From: Lachnospiraceae bacterium
Lineage (GTDB): Bacteria > Bacillota > Clostridia > Lachnospirales > Lachnospiraceae
Assembly: GCA_018056425.1 (NCBI GenBank)
Contig: JAGPFR010000009.1
Location: 16,077-80,076 of the forward strand
DNA length: 64,000 bases
Direction of reading: 5' to 3'
In this document: one piece after another, positions 43,943 to 52,997 of the stretch
Layout: each line of letters starts with the position of its first letter
Numbering within the stretch: the first letter of the stretch is position 1
Notes under the pieces: model-generated
Told to the model about the DNA's origin: nothing
Seen by the model: the letters and a program-made list of their open reading frames with translations, nothing else
Databases searched by the model: none
Program-made: the position numbers and the translations under genes

Positions 43943-45376
43943 TTGAAAGCACCATTTTCAGAGTATTTGACATCAATTGCTCCAAATGTCAAAGAAGTCA
44001 TCGATGATCTGAACAGGGATCACGATTATGTAAGTGCACTGTGTACCGATTCCAAAGGTCTCGTTATCAGGATCGGAAGCAGGGCAAGGAGTATTTCAAA
44101 CAAGACCATGACCACGGAAAGAGGAGTGGTATTCAGGGTCTGCAAGAATAAAAAGTACAGTGAGTATGCGGTCAACAATGCCGATTGGAACGATACTGCG
44201 GCCATCATAGGCAGGATCCGCGAAGAACTTGATAAGCAGGATGCACTTCTTGCAAAGACCGGTTCGGACATTTACGAGACGGATGTCCTTGACGATGAGC
44301 CTCTTACCTTCTTCGGTGAAAAAGAAACCGGATCACTTCCCGAGAAGGCAAACATCAAGGAGCTCACCGAAAAACTCATCGCAATATCCGATAAGGGAAT
44401 GAAGATGAGTGAGAATGTCATCGAGTGCATGGCGATCGCTCAGTCAACTCATATCAGCAAGATGTTCCTTACCAAAAACAGGGATCTCAGGCAATCCTAT
44501 GTATACAGTGAGGGAATGGTCAGAGTTGTCGTAAGAAAAGGTGAGAAGGTTGATGAAGACTATAAGAGCGTTTCGGGAATAAAAGGCCCCGAACTCTTCG
44601 ACGAGCTTGAGGAATATCTTCCCACTGTAGTAAAGAACGCAGAGGAGCTTCTAGGCGCAGAGCCTATCGAGCCCGGAGAATATGAAGTAGTCACTTCACC
44701 CGAAGTAACCGGACTTATTGCTCACGAAGCATTCGGACACGGCGTCGAGATGGATATGTTTGTTAAGCACAGGGCTCTCGGAGAAGATTACATCGGAAAG
44801 AGAGTTGCATCCGATAATGTAACAATGCATGAGGGTGCGCTTTGTGCGGATAATGTCACAAGCTATTTCTTTGATGACGAAGGCGTAATGGCAGGTGATG
44901 TTGTTGAGATAGAAAACGGAATCTTAAGATCCGGAATCTGTGATGCGCTTGCTGCGAAGAGACTCGGATTCCATCCTACCGGAAACGGTAAGAGAGAGAA
45001 TTTTGCACACAAGGTATATACCAGAATGACAAATACAATGTTTGATTCCGGTGAATATACCAAGGATGAAATGATCGAATCCATCAAGTACGGTTTCCTT
45101 CTTGAAGGAATGGAAAGTGGAATGGAAGATCCCAAACACTGGGGAATCCAGTGCATTATCCAGAAGGGCCGTGAGATCAAAGACGGAAAGCTTACCGGAA
45201 GAGTTGTTTCTCCCGTTATCATGACAGGATATGTTCCCGATCTTCTCGGTAATATATCCATGTGCTCAAAAGATCGCCTCGTGTTCGGAAGCGGCGGATG
45301 CGGCAAGGGACACAAAGAATGGGTCAAGGTTGCGGATGGCGGCCCTTATCTTAAGACGAAAGCGAGGCTCGGATAA
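43943..45376 (+). CDS. tldD: TldD-type metalloprotease subunit
   Basis: The 477-residue protein starts at TTG 43943, 6 bases after the LicD stop. The zinc motif LIAHEAFGHGVEMD (HExxxH, residues 261-266) marks the catalytic TldD subunit. Later features are SYFFDDEGV, GFHPTGNGKRENFAHKVYTRM and GSGGCGKGHK. TldD pairs with TldE/PmbA to form a peptidase that trims unfolded peptides, including modified bacteriocin precursors. Its stop overlaps the start of the partner gene (TAATG). Confidence 0.92.
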   Translation: MKAPFSEYLTSIAPNVKEVIDDLNRDHDYVSALCTDSKGLVIRIGSRARSISNKTMTTERGVVFRVCKNKKYSEYAVNNADWNDTAAIIGRIREELDKQDALLAKTGSDIYETDVLDDEPLTFFGEKETGSLPEKANIKELTEKLIAISDKGMKMSENVIECMAIAQSTHISKMFLTKNRDLRQSYVYSEGMVRVVVRKGEKVDEDYKSVSGIKGPELFDELEEYLPTVVKNAEELLGAEPIEPGEYEVVTSPEVTGLIAHEAFGHGVEMDMFVKHRALGEDYIGKRVASDNVTMHEGALCADNVTSYFFDDEGVMAGDVVEIENGILRSGICDALAAKRLGFHPTGNGKRENFAHKVYTRMTNTMFDSGEYTKDEMIESIKYGFLLEGMESGMEDPKHWGIQCIIQKGREIKDGKLTGRVVSPVIMTGYVPDLLGNISMCSKDRLVFGSGGCGKGHKEWVKVADGGPYLKTKARLG

Positions 45377-46662
45377 TGAAAATAGATATGATCAAAGAAC
45401 TCCTTGAAAAAAGCGGAGCTTTTGCATGGAGAATAACCGATACGGTAACCAAGGGATGGGAGTTTTATTTTATCCGTCACAGTCTTGATCAGAACAGATC
45501 CAAGGACATCGAGAATATTCAGATCACAGTTTATGTATTGTCGGATGACAAGAAGTCTGTCGGAACCGCAAGTGCGGATATGGGTCCGGATGAGACCGGA
45601 GAATATGTTGAACTTACCATCAGGGACCTGATCTATCAGGCGGGTCTTGTTCAGGATGCTTATTATGAGCTTAAGGCTCCCGCATATTCAGAAGCACCTG
45701 CTTTAGAGGAAGCTGATATAAACAAGATTTCAAGTGAATTCATCGATACCATGAAAAATGTCGAAGAAGATGATGAAGCGTTCATGAACAGCTACGAGAT
45801 ATTTGTATCATCGATCACCAGAAGGATCATAACCAGCACCGGCATCGATGTTACGGAGAAATACCCCGTATCACTTCTCGAGACGGTAGTCAATGCAAGA
45901 AACCGTGAGCAGGAGATTGAATTCTACAATCTCTACGATTCAGGCCTTTGCCCTAAGGACGATATCAGGAAAAATATTGCTTCAACCATGAAGCATGGAA
46001 AGAACAGACTCGCCGCTGTAAAGACGCCTTCACTTGATAAGTATGATGTTGTTTTCTCAAGCGATGATGCGGTAAGAATCTATGAATTCTTCAAAGATGC
46101 ACTTGATATCGCTTATATCTGTATGAAGTACTCACCTCTTGAAAAGGACAAGGAGGTTGCACCCGGTATCAAAGGTGACAAGGTTACCATGAAGGCGGTA
46201 AAGAACCTTCCCGGATCTTCACAAAATCGCGAGGTGGATTCCGAGGGAAGTCCCATTCGTGATGAAGTGCTTATGGAAGCAGGCATTCCGAAGGCATTCC
46301 ACGGAAGCACCAGATTCTCTTATTACATGGGAGAAAAGGATACCTTCATTCTGAGCAATTATGAGGTATCCGGCGGGACACATTCTTCCGAAGAACTGTT
46401 AAAGGGCCCCGTGCTCGAGTGCGTATACTTCTCGGATTTCCAGGTGGATACCCTTACCGGAGATATCTTCGGAGAGATCAGACTTGCATACCTTCACGAA
46501 GCGGACGGAACCGTAAAGCCCGTTACCGGAGGATCTGTTTCGGGCAATTTAAGAATGCTCATGATGGATATGAAGATGAGCGAGGAAAGAACCCGATACG
46601 ATAATGCGCTCATTCCCACATATACCAGATTGTCCGGAGTTACCGTTACCGGCGCGGAATAA
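45376..46662 (+). CDS. PmbA/TldE-type partner of TldD
   Basis: The 428-residue protein has the TldD/TldE fold but no HExxxH, as expected for the non-catalytic TldE/PmbA subunit. Recognisable parts are FHGSTRFSYYMGEKDTFIL, GKNRLAAVKTPSLDKYDVVFS, and the PVTGGSVSGNLRML end. The ATG overlaps the tldD stop. The pair forms an obligate heteromer. Confidence 0.85.
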   Translation: MKIDMIKELLEKSGAFAWRITDTVTKGWEFYFIRHSLDQNRSKDIENIQITVYVLSDDKKSVGTASADMGPDETGEYVELTIRDLIYQAGLVQDAYYELKAPAYSEAPALEEADINKISSEFIDTMKNVEEDDEAFMNSYEIFVSSITRRIITSTGIDVTEKYPVSLLETVVNARNREQEIEFYNLYDSGLCPKDDIRKNIASTMKHGKNRLAAVKTPSLDKYDVVFSSDDAVRIYEFFKDALDIAYICMKYSPLEKDKEVAPGIKGDKVTMKAVKNLPGSSQNREVDSEGSPIRDEVLMEAGIPKAFHGSTRFSYYMGEKDTFILSNYEVSGGTHSSEELLKGPVLECVYFSDFQVDTLTGDIFGEIRLAYLHEADGTVKPVTGGSVSGNLRMLMMDMKMSEERTRYDNALIPTYTRLSGVTVTGAE

Positions 46663-46689
46663 TCAATAAAGCTTAGTGCGGAGATTAAT

Positions 46690-47790
46690 ATGAAAGTAGT
46701 TTTGGATAAACTTACCAAGGTTTTTCCTCCGAGAGGAGGCAAGGGAGAATCCGTGACAGCGGTCAGGGATTTTACATTTGAGATTCCCGATGGAAAGCTT
46801 GTGGCACTTTTGGGCCCTTCAGGCTGCGGTAAAAGTACGATTCTGAATATGATCTGCGGATTGGAAAAACCTACCGAAGGAAAAATAGTCTTCGGGGAGG
46901 ATGATGTTACGAATCTGTCTCCCGAACTTCGCGGAGTGGGTATGGTTTTCCAAAACTACGCTCTTTATCCGCATATGAGTGTCTATAACAATATCATCTT
47001 CCCCCTGGGCAATCTCAAGGGTGAAGAAAAACTGTCCAAGGAGCAGATGAGGGAAAAGGCGGAGAAAGTTGCCGCTCTTGTCCAGATAGAAAATCTGCTT
47101 GAAAGAAAACCAAAGGAATTGTCCGGAGGCCAGCAGCAGAGAGTTGCCATTGCAAGGGCACTTATAAAAACCCCCAGACTTCTTCTTATGGATGAACCCC
47201 TGTCCAATCTTGATGCAAGATTAAGACTTCAGACAAGGGAGGAGATCCGCAGGATCCAGAGAGAAACCGGAGTAACTACCGTATTCGTAACCCACGACCA
47301 GGAAGAAGCGATGAGTATCTCGGATCTGATCGTGGTAATGAAGGACGGAGAACTCCATCAGTTCGGAAAACCCCAGGAGGTTTACGACGATCCCGCCAAT
47401 CTCTTTGTTGCCAAGTTCCTCGGAACTCCCGCAATAAATGTATTCGAGGGAAAAGTAAGCGGAGAAAAACTTTATATCGGCGAGGATCATGTTCTTAACG
47501 TATCCGGTGTAAAGGATGCGGATGTTACCGTGGGAATAAGACCCGAAGGGTTTATCTATGATCCCGAGGGACCTTTCAAATGCAAGCTTGACCGCATTGA
47601 GGTTATGGGACGCGATATCAGCATCGTTTCCAAAAACGATAAGTGCGAAGCTCCGGTTGTAAGATCCATAATCGATTCCGATATGAGACCCGATGAGGAT
47701 TCCGAAACCGTAGCGTTTAATTTAAGACCCGGAAAGGTTCATCTGTTTGATACCGAAACCGGAGACAGAATAAGATTCGGAAAAGAGTAA
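46690..47790 (+). CDS. Sugar ABC transporter ATP-binding protein (MsmK/UgpC type)
   Basis: The 366-residue ATPase has Walker A GPSGCGKST (42-50), signature LSGGQQQRVAIARAL (about 144), Walker B LLLMDEPLSNLDARLR, H-loop THDQEEAM and a C-terminal TOBE-like domain (from about 235), as in the CUT1 sugar importers. It powers the two permeases downstream. No clear promoter is visible in the 27-base gap after the PmbA gene, so co-transcription with it is possible. An FRG-domain gene follows after 5 bases. Confidence 0.93.
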   Translation: MKVVLDKLTKVFPPRGGKGESVTAVRDFTFEIPDGKLVALLGPSGCGKSTILNMICGLEKPTEGKIVFGEDDVTNLSPELRGVGMVFQNYALYPHMSVYNNIIFPLGNLKGEEKLSKEQMREKAEKVAALVQIENLLERKPKELSGGQQQRVAIARALIKTPRLLLMDEPLSNLDARLRLQTREEIRRIQRETGVTTVFVTHDQEEAMSISDLIVVMKDGELHQFGKPQEVYDDPANLFVAKFLGTPAINVFEGKVSGEKLYIGEDHVLNVSGVKDADVTVGIRPEGFIYDPEGPFKCKLDRIEVMGRDISIVSKNDKCEAPVVRSIIDSDMRPDEDSETVAFNLRPGKVHLFDTETGDRIRFGKE

Positions 47791-47795
47791 CGTAA

Positions 47796-48572
47796 ATGGA
47801 TAAGATAACATCTTATGATGAGTATTGTGAGGCGCTGGACGGAAGAGGGGACATCATACTGTTCAGGGGACAGCCGGTAAGTGATTTTGTGCTGATACCG
47901 TCAGGCCTCAGGGCACAGCATATACATAATGCGGATGTGCAGATGTTCCGTTTCGTTGATGAGATGCAGAAGGTTTTCGGATACGACGAACTTACATGCA
48001 TCGAAATTGCACAGCATTTCTCGCTTCACACAAGACTTCTCGATTTTTCATACTCCTATACCGTCGCTCTCTTTTTTGCATGCTTTGATGCAAAGGGAAG
48101 ATACGGAGACCGTGACGGCAAGGTATATGTATTTAACAAGAGCAGATACGAGTGGCTCCTTAAAAAGTACGGCAAGAACAGCGCACAGATCAACAAAAAC
48201 AACGAGTATCTGTATAAATGGCTGCAGCACTATGTAGATAAGAGTGATACCAGAATGGGAGACGACGGACTGGATATGCCCATCTTTATCGAGGCGACCA
48301 GACAGTTCGACAGGCTTTATTCCCAGCGCGGATTGTTCCTTCTGTGGGGAAGGGATGAGATGTCACTGGAGAAGATCCTTCAAAAAGAGGGAATAGATCA
48401 GAAAGAAGTTTTTGATACGATCGTAATATCGGCAGACCACAAGACAAGGATTCTTGAGGAACTTGCGGAAAAGCATATCTCCGAGGATTCACTCTTTATG
48501 AATGTCGGTAAGATCAAGGACCTTGTAAGCACCATCAAATACGGAAACAATTCCGGGCAGGTAACGAAATGA
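47796..48572 (+). CDS. FRG domain-containing protein inside the sugar ABC operon
   Basis: This 258-residue protein has the FRG motif IILFRGQPVSDFVLIPSGL at residues 20-38 and the second conserved block CIEIAQHFSLHTRLLDFSYSYTVALFFACF (about 68-98), broken here by no gap. FRG domains are found in phage-related and cytoplasmic proteins and are proposed to bind nucleic acid or act as enzymes; the function is not settled. It overlaps the permease gene by ATGA, so it is fully part of the sugar-transport operon, an unusual place for the family. Confidence 0.85.
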   Translation: MDKITSYDEYCEALDGRGDIILFRGQPVSDFVLIPSGLRAQHIHNADVQMFRFVDEMQKVFGYDELTCIEIAQHFSLHTRLLDFSYSYTVALFFACFDAKGRYGDRDGKVYVFNKSRYEWLLKKYGKNSAQINKNNEYLYKWLQHYVDKSDTRMGDDGLDMPIFIEATRQFDRLYSQRGLFLLWGRDEMSLEKILQKEGIDQKEVFDTIVISADHKTRILEELAEKHISEDSLFMNVGKIKDLVSTIKYGNNSGQVTK

Positions 48573-49465
48573 CTGAAAAAAACAATTTGAAAGCCTGGCT
48601 TTATCTATTGCCTGCGCTTGTATTCATGATCATATTCATGGTCTATCCTCTTATGGATGTATTTGTATATTCATTTGAGGAGGGATACAATTTTGTTTCG
48701 GGCAGGTCTTCCGGAACGGGATTATATAATTTCTCTTACGTACTTCATGATACGTATTTTCTTCAGGCGGTTAAGAATACCTTTGTAATGGTTATCATAA
48801 CCGTACCGATCTCCACGGGATTTGCGCTTCTTATATCCCTGGCTCTCAATTCGATCACCGGATTACGTGAATTGTTCCAGACCGTTTATTTCCTGCCCTA
48901 TGTTACAAACACTCTGGCAGTCGGTCTGGTATTCATGGTCCTGTTCAAAAAGACGGCTTACTCCGACGGATTGGTAAACCTGCTTATCACATTCTTCGGC
49001 GGAAAGAGCGTGGATTTCATCGACGGACCCTACTGGGCCAAGATGTTTGTGATGTGTTTTTACATCATCTGGGTAGTTCTTCCTTTTAAGGTTCTTCTGC
49101 TTACGAGCGCCCTGGCATCCGTTAACTCGACCTATTACAATGCGGCCAGGGTTGACGGAACAGGTTCTCTTCGTATCTTCTTTAAGATCACCCTTCCGAT
49201 GATCTCACCCACGATATTCTATCTCGTGATAACCGGATTCATCGGGGCGTTTAAGGAATATTCGGATGCGGTTGCACTTTTCGGGACGGATCTTAATGCC
49301 GCGGGAATGAATACCATAGTCGGATATGTGTATGACATGCTCTACGGAGACAGCGGCGGATATCCCTCTTTTGCCTCGGCTGCTGCGATCATTTTGTTCG
49401 TGATCGTTCTGACGATCACCTGTATCAATCTCCTCGTCAGTAAAAAACACGTATATTACACCTAG
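48569..49465 (+). CDS. Carbohydrate ABC transporter permease (MalF-like, CUT1)
   Basis: The 298-residue protein has six TM helices and the EAA loop STYYNAARVDGTGSLRIFFKITLPMISPT that docks to the ATPase. The start overlaps the FRG gene stop. It pairs with the MalG-like permease that begins 4 bases later. Confidence 0.93.
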   Translation: MTEKNNLKAWLYLLPALVFMIIFMVYPLMDVFVYSFEEGYNFVSGRSSGTGLYNFSYVLHDTYFLQAVKNTFVMVIITVPISTGFALLISLALNSITGLRELFQTVYFLPYVTNTLAVGLVFMVLFKKTAYSDGLVNLLITFFGGKSVDFIDGPYWAKMFVMCFYIIWVVLPFKVLLLTSALASVNSTYYNAARVDGTGSLRIFFKITLPMISPTIFYLVITGFIGAFKEYSDAVALFGTDLNAAGMNTIVGYVYDMLYGDSGGYPSFASAAAIILFVIVLTITCINLLVSKKHVYYT

Positions 49466-49469
49466 AATT

Positions 49470-50345
49470 ATGGATAACAGAGAAAAAATATTAAAAGCTG
49501 AAAAAAACGATAAGACAAAAAAAGTGATCAAGAACGTTCTCGTGTACTCTTTTCTGGGAATATGGGGACTTATGGTTCTCTTTCCCTTCTATTGGATGGT
49601 CCTTACATCCTTTAAGAGTTATGCATCCTATAACGGAGAGAAGATCCCGAAGTTCTATGTTACGGATCCGACATTTGATAACTTTGCCAATGCCTTTTCG
49701 CAGGTTTCTCTCGGAAGATATCTTCTCAATACATTCATCTTCACCGTGGTTACGACCACTGTAATGGTGATCGTCATAACTCTGGCAGCGTTTGCTTTTT
49801 CAAGACTTGAGTTTAAGGGAAGAAACCTTTTGTTTACGGTATTCCTCTCCATGATGATGATTCCGAGTGAACTCATAGTCATTACGAATTTCGTAACCAT
49901 CACCAATCTCGATATGAGAAATACTTTTTCGGGATTGATACTTCCTTCGGTAATGAGTGTGTTCTATGTGTATCTGCTCAGGGAGAATTTCGCACAGGTT
50001 CCTGACCAATTGTATTATGCGGCCAAGGTTGACGGAACGAGCGACCTTAAGTATCTGTTCAGGGTCATGCTTCCGATCTGCCGTCCCACGGTCGTTACGA
50101 TAATTATCCTCAAGGTCATCGAGTGCTGGAACTCATATGTATGGCCCAGACTTATCACGGATGACAAGAATTACTACCTGGTTTCGAACGGGATCCAGGA
50201 GATCAGACAGAGCGGATTCGGAAGGGAGAATATCCCTGCGATGATGGCAGCGGTCGTTGTAATATCGCTTCCTCTGATCATATTGTTCCTTGTTTTCAGA
50301 CGTCAGATCATGGCGGGAGTATCAAGAGGCGGATTAAAAGGATGA
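49470..50345 (+). CDS. Carbohydrate ABC transporter permease (MalG-like, CUT1)
   Basis: The 291-residue protein has six TM helices and the EAA loop DQLYYAAKVDGTSDLKYLFRVMLPICRPT. An N-terminal charged stretch (REKILKAEKNDKTKKVIKN) precedes TM1. Its stop overlaps the binding-protein gene by ATGA. Confidence 0.93.
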   Translation: MDNREKILKAEKNDKTKKVIKNVLVYSFLGIWGLMVLFPFYWMVLTSFKSYASYNGEKIPKFYVTDPTFDNFANAFSQVSLGRYLLNTFIFTVVTTTVMVIVITLAAFAFSRLEFKGRNLLFTVFLSMMMIPSELIVITNFVTITNLDMRNTFSGLILPSVMSVFYVYLLRENFAQVPDQLYYAAKVDGTSDLKYLFRVMLPICRPTVVTIIILKVIECWNSYVWPRLITDDKNYYLVSNGIQEIRQSGFGRENIPAMMAAVVVISLPLIILFLVFRRQIMAGVSRGGLKG

Positions 50346-51958
50346 GAAGGTCATTTTTCGGAAAAAGAATACGAAAGGTCATCTCACTATCGGCAGCAGT
50401 CGTATGTATGGTGACACTTCTATCGGGCTGTCACGGATCGTCGGGACGTGAGAGTTTTGAGATGCCGGATCGGTTTGATGAAAATACGGTATATGAGATA
50501 GATTTCTGGGCCAAGAATGACACCAATAAGACACAGGTAGAAATCTATCAGAAATGTGTAGAGGATTTTGAGGCGCTTTATCCCAATATTCACGTTAATC
50601 TGAAACTTTATACGGATTATACCGCCATCTACAATGATGTCATTACCAATATTTCGACGGACACCACCCCGAATGTGTGCATTACTTATCCCGATCATAT
50701 AGCGACTTACATGACGGGTGACGGCAAGATAGTAATGCTGAATGATATCATAAATGACCCAAGGTACGGTCTGGGTGGAAGTGAGCTTAAGTTTGATGGC
50801 CCCCGCGCAGATGAGATCGTTCCGAAATTTCTGGAGGAGCTTGAGCTTAACGGCGATCTGATGGGACTGCCCTTTATGAGATCGTCGGAAGCGCTTTATA
50901 TCAACAAGACCTATGTCGAGGCCATGGGATATGAGATTCCGGATATTCCGACATGGGACTGGGTGTGGGAAGTATCCGAAGCCGCACTTGAGAAGAACCC
51001 CGACGGAACATTTGCCGTAAACGGGCAGGACGTAATGATCCCCTTCATATATAAATCCACCGACAACATGCTGATCACCATGCTCAGACAATACGGCGGA
51101 GGTTATTCCGATGAAGCGGGAAGTATCCTTATATTCAACGAAACCACGGGAAGCATTCTCAAAGAGATAGCATCCCACGGTCAGACCAGGGCGTTTTCAA
51201 CTTTCAAGATCTCCAGTTATCCCGGTAATTTCATGAATGCGGGACAGTGTATACTGGCGGTTGATTCAACGGCCGGTGCTACCTGGATGGGATCCCATGC
51301 TCCTTTATCGGATATTCATGATACCAAAAAGGTCGAATTTGAAACCGTGGTCCGTCCCGTGCCCCAGTATGATACCTCGGATGTTCAGATGATCTCTCAG
51401 GGACCTTCGATATGTATCTTTAATAAGGATGATCCTCAGGAAGTTCTTGCAAGCTGGCTTTTTGCACAGTTCCTACTTACGAATGAAATGCAGGAGAGCT
51501 ATTCCGAGACCGAAGGATATGTTCCGGTTACGCTCAAGGCCCAGAACGATCCGGCATATCTTGAATACCTGGCACTCGGCGGAAGCGACAACGGACTTCA
51601 TTACGGTGTTAAGATCGACTGTGTTAAGATGGTGATCGATAATACCGAGAACACATTTATCACGCCTGTATTCAACGGATCGACATCGCTTCGAAATGCT
51701 GCGGGACAGATGGTTGAAAACTGTGTTAAGACCGTACGAAGAAGCGGCACCGTGGATGACGAATACCTTGAGGGAATGTATTCCGATGTCTCCCAGATGT
51801 ACAGACTCGGTGAGCTGAAACAGGATAATTCCATAAGCAGGGATCTCGGTCCTCTTCCGGGTACTTCGATAGCTCTTTTATCGGTAATAGCAGCCGCGTG
51901 GATCTGTATGGGAGCCTATGTTTTAAAGGATTATTTACTGAAAAAGAAACGCAGATAG
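50342..51958 (+). CDS. Extracellular sugar-binding lipoprotein with an additional C-terminal membrane anchor
   Basis: The 538-residue protein has a type II (lipoprotein) signal, SAAVVCMVTLLSGC (Cys at about residue 29), and a family-1 solute-binding fold (EIDFWAKNDTNKTQVEIYQKC, TYPDHIATYM, PIMTW-type hinge, CILAVDSTAG). Unusually it ends with a hydrophobic helix and basic tail (ALLSVIAAAWICMGAYVLKD then KKKRR) that would anchor it a second time. The gene is last in the ATPase-FRG-MalF-MalG operon; binding proteins are more often first. The substrate is unknown. Confidence 0.88.
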   Translation: MRRSFFGKRIRKVISLSAAVVCMVTLLSGCHGSSGRESFEMPDRFDENTVYEIDFWAKNDTNKTQVEIYQKCVEDFEALYPNIHVNLKLYTDYTAIYNDVITNISTDTTPNVCITYPDHIATYMTGDGKIVMLNDIINDPRYGLGGSELKFDGPRADEIVPKFLEELELNGDLMGLPFMRSSEALYINKTYVEAMGYEIPDIPTWDWVWEVSEAALEKNPDGTFAVNGQDVMIPFIYKSTDNMLITMLRQYGGGYSDEAGSILIFNETTGSILKEIASHGQTRAFSTFKISSYPGNFMNAGQCILAVDSTAGATWMGSHAPLSDIHDTKKVEFETVVRPVPQYDTSDVQMISQGPSICIFNKDDPQEVLASWLFAQFLLTNEMQESYSETEGYVPVTLKAQNDPAYLEYLALGGSDNGLHYGVKIDCVKMVIDNTENTFITPVFNGSTSLRNAAGQMVENCVKTVRRSGTVDDEYLEGMYSDVSQMYRLGELKQDNSISRDLGPLPGTSIALLSVIAAAWICMGAYVLKDYLLKKKRR

Positions 51959-51987
51959 ACTAAGTGCATAATAAAAAGTTTATAAAG

Positions 51988-52016
51988 TTGTCAAAAATAC
52001 ATAAATGAGTTACAAT
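51988..52016 (+). promoter_or_regulatory. Promoter of the acidic lipoprotein gene
   Basis: TTGTCA at 51988-51993 and TACAAT at 52011-52016 with a 17-base spacer; transcription would begin near 52022. Confidence 0.6.
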
Positions 52017-52020
52017 TCTA

Positions 52021-52078
52021 TGCGGTCAAAGCCCTTTTGACCGCATATACTATTTTAAAGGGCTGTTTAGGAGGATAT
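52021..52078 (+). promoter_or_regulatory. 5' leader with mutually exclusive hairpins
   Basis: TGCGGTCAAA (52021-52030) pairs with TTTGACCGCA ending at 52044. The loop-side bases AGCCCTTT (52030-52037) can instead pair with AAAGGGCT (52057-52064), directly ahead of the GGAGG ribosome site. The two structures exclude each other, so this may be a translational switch; it could also just be a stabilising 5' stem. Confidence 0.4.
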
Positions 52079-52079
52079 T

Positions 52080-52931
52080 ATGAAAAAATTTACAGCAGTT
52101 TTTGCTGCAGCGGTTATGGCAGTTTCACTTGCCGCTTGTGGCGCAGAAGAGGAGAACGTTCAGGCTCCCGAGACCGAGGCAGTTACCGAGGTAGAAGAGG
52201 CAGAAGCTGACGCAGAGCAGGAAGCTGACGCAGACGCTGAAGCTGATGCAGAAGCAGATGCAGACACCACCGAAGAGGAAGGTGTTGCAGTAATGTCTTA
52301 TGCTGATTTCGTTGCAGCAGATGTTGACACCGAAGTTGTCGTTGAGACTTATATCCAGGACAAGCAGGGATGGTGGGAGAACGAAGGCGTCGGAATGGCT
52401 ACCTTCTATACCCAGGATAAGGACGGAGCTTACTTCCTTTACAACATGCCTTGCTCACAGGAAGATTATGATGCAATGGTTCCCGGAACCAAGATCCGCG
52501 TTACCGGTTTCAAGTCTGAGTGGTCAGGCGAGGTAGAGATCATCGATGCTACCTACGAGATTCTCGATGGCGATACCTACGTAGCAGATGCTGTCGATCT
52601 TACCGATAAGATCGCTGATAGCGAAGCACTTGCTGATTATATGAATCAGTATGTTTCTTTCACCGGCCTTACCGTTGAGGAGAGAGAAGGCGGAGCATTC
52701 ACTTACGGATGGGACGGATCCAAGAGTCAGGGAGATGACCTTTACATCAACCTTGCAGATGCTGACGGAAACGTTTACACCTTCGTGGTAGAGTCTTATC
52801 TCAGAGGCGCTGATACCGAGGTTTATCAGACCGTTGAGGCATTTAACGTTGGAGATACCGTTGATATCACCGGTTTCATGTATTGGTATGAGGGACCTCA
52901 GGTTCACGTTACCGTCGCAACCGTTAAATAA
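52080..52931 (+). CDS. Acidic lipoprotein of unknown function
   Basis: The 283-residue protein has a lipoprotein signal (AVMAVSLAACG), then a spacer of about 45 residues built almost only from Ala, Glu and Asp (EAEADAEQEADADAEADAEA), and a beta-rich domain from about residue 70 in which two similar parts (TKIRVTGFKSEWSGEVEIIDA and DTVDITGFMYWYEGPQVHV) look like OB-fold repeats. Codon use matches highly expressed genes (many GCT and ACC). It has its own strong promoter and terminator. Ligand unknown. Confidence 0.75.
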   Translation: MKKFTAVFAAAVMAVSLAACGAEEENVQAPETEAVTEVEEAEADAEQEADADAEADAEADADTTEEEGVAVMSYADFVAADVDTEVVVETYIQDKQGWWENEGVGMATFYTQDKDGAYFLYNMPCSQEDYDAMVPGTKIRVTGFKSEWSGEVEIIDATYEILDGDTYVADAVDLTDKIADSEALADYMNQYVSFTGLTVEEREGGAFTYGWDGSKSQGDDLYINLADADGNVYTFVVESYLRGADTEVYQTVEAFNVGDTVDITGFMYWYEGPQVHVTVATVK

Positions 52932-52948
52932 TTAAGCTATAATGTCTT

Positions 52949-52981
52949 AAGGACCGGCGCTTTCGGTGCCGGTCCTTTTTT
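52949..52981 (+). terminator. Intrinsic terminator after the acidic lipoprotein
   Basis: AAGGACCGGC and GCCGGTCCTT form a 10-bp stem followed by six T's. Confidence 0.85.
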
Positions 52982-52997
52982 AAGGATAGGAAAGCAA

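Noticed and set aside
52190-52286. Repetitive GCA/GAC tract considered as a CRISPR-like or satellite repeat
   Set aside because: It is coding, in frame, and encodes the Ala/Glu/Asp spacer of a lipoprotein; no conserved spaced repeats are present.
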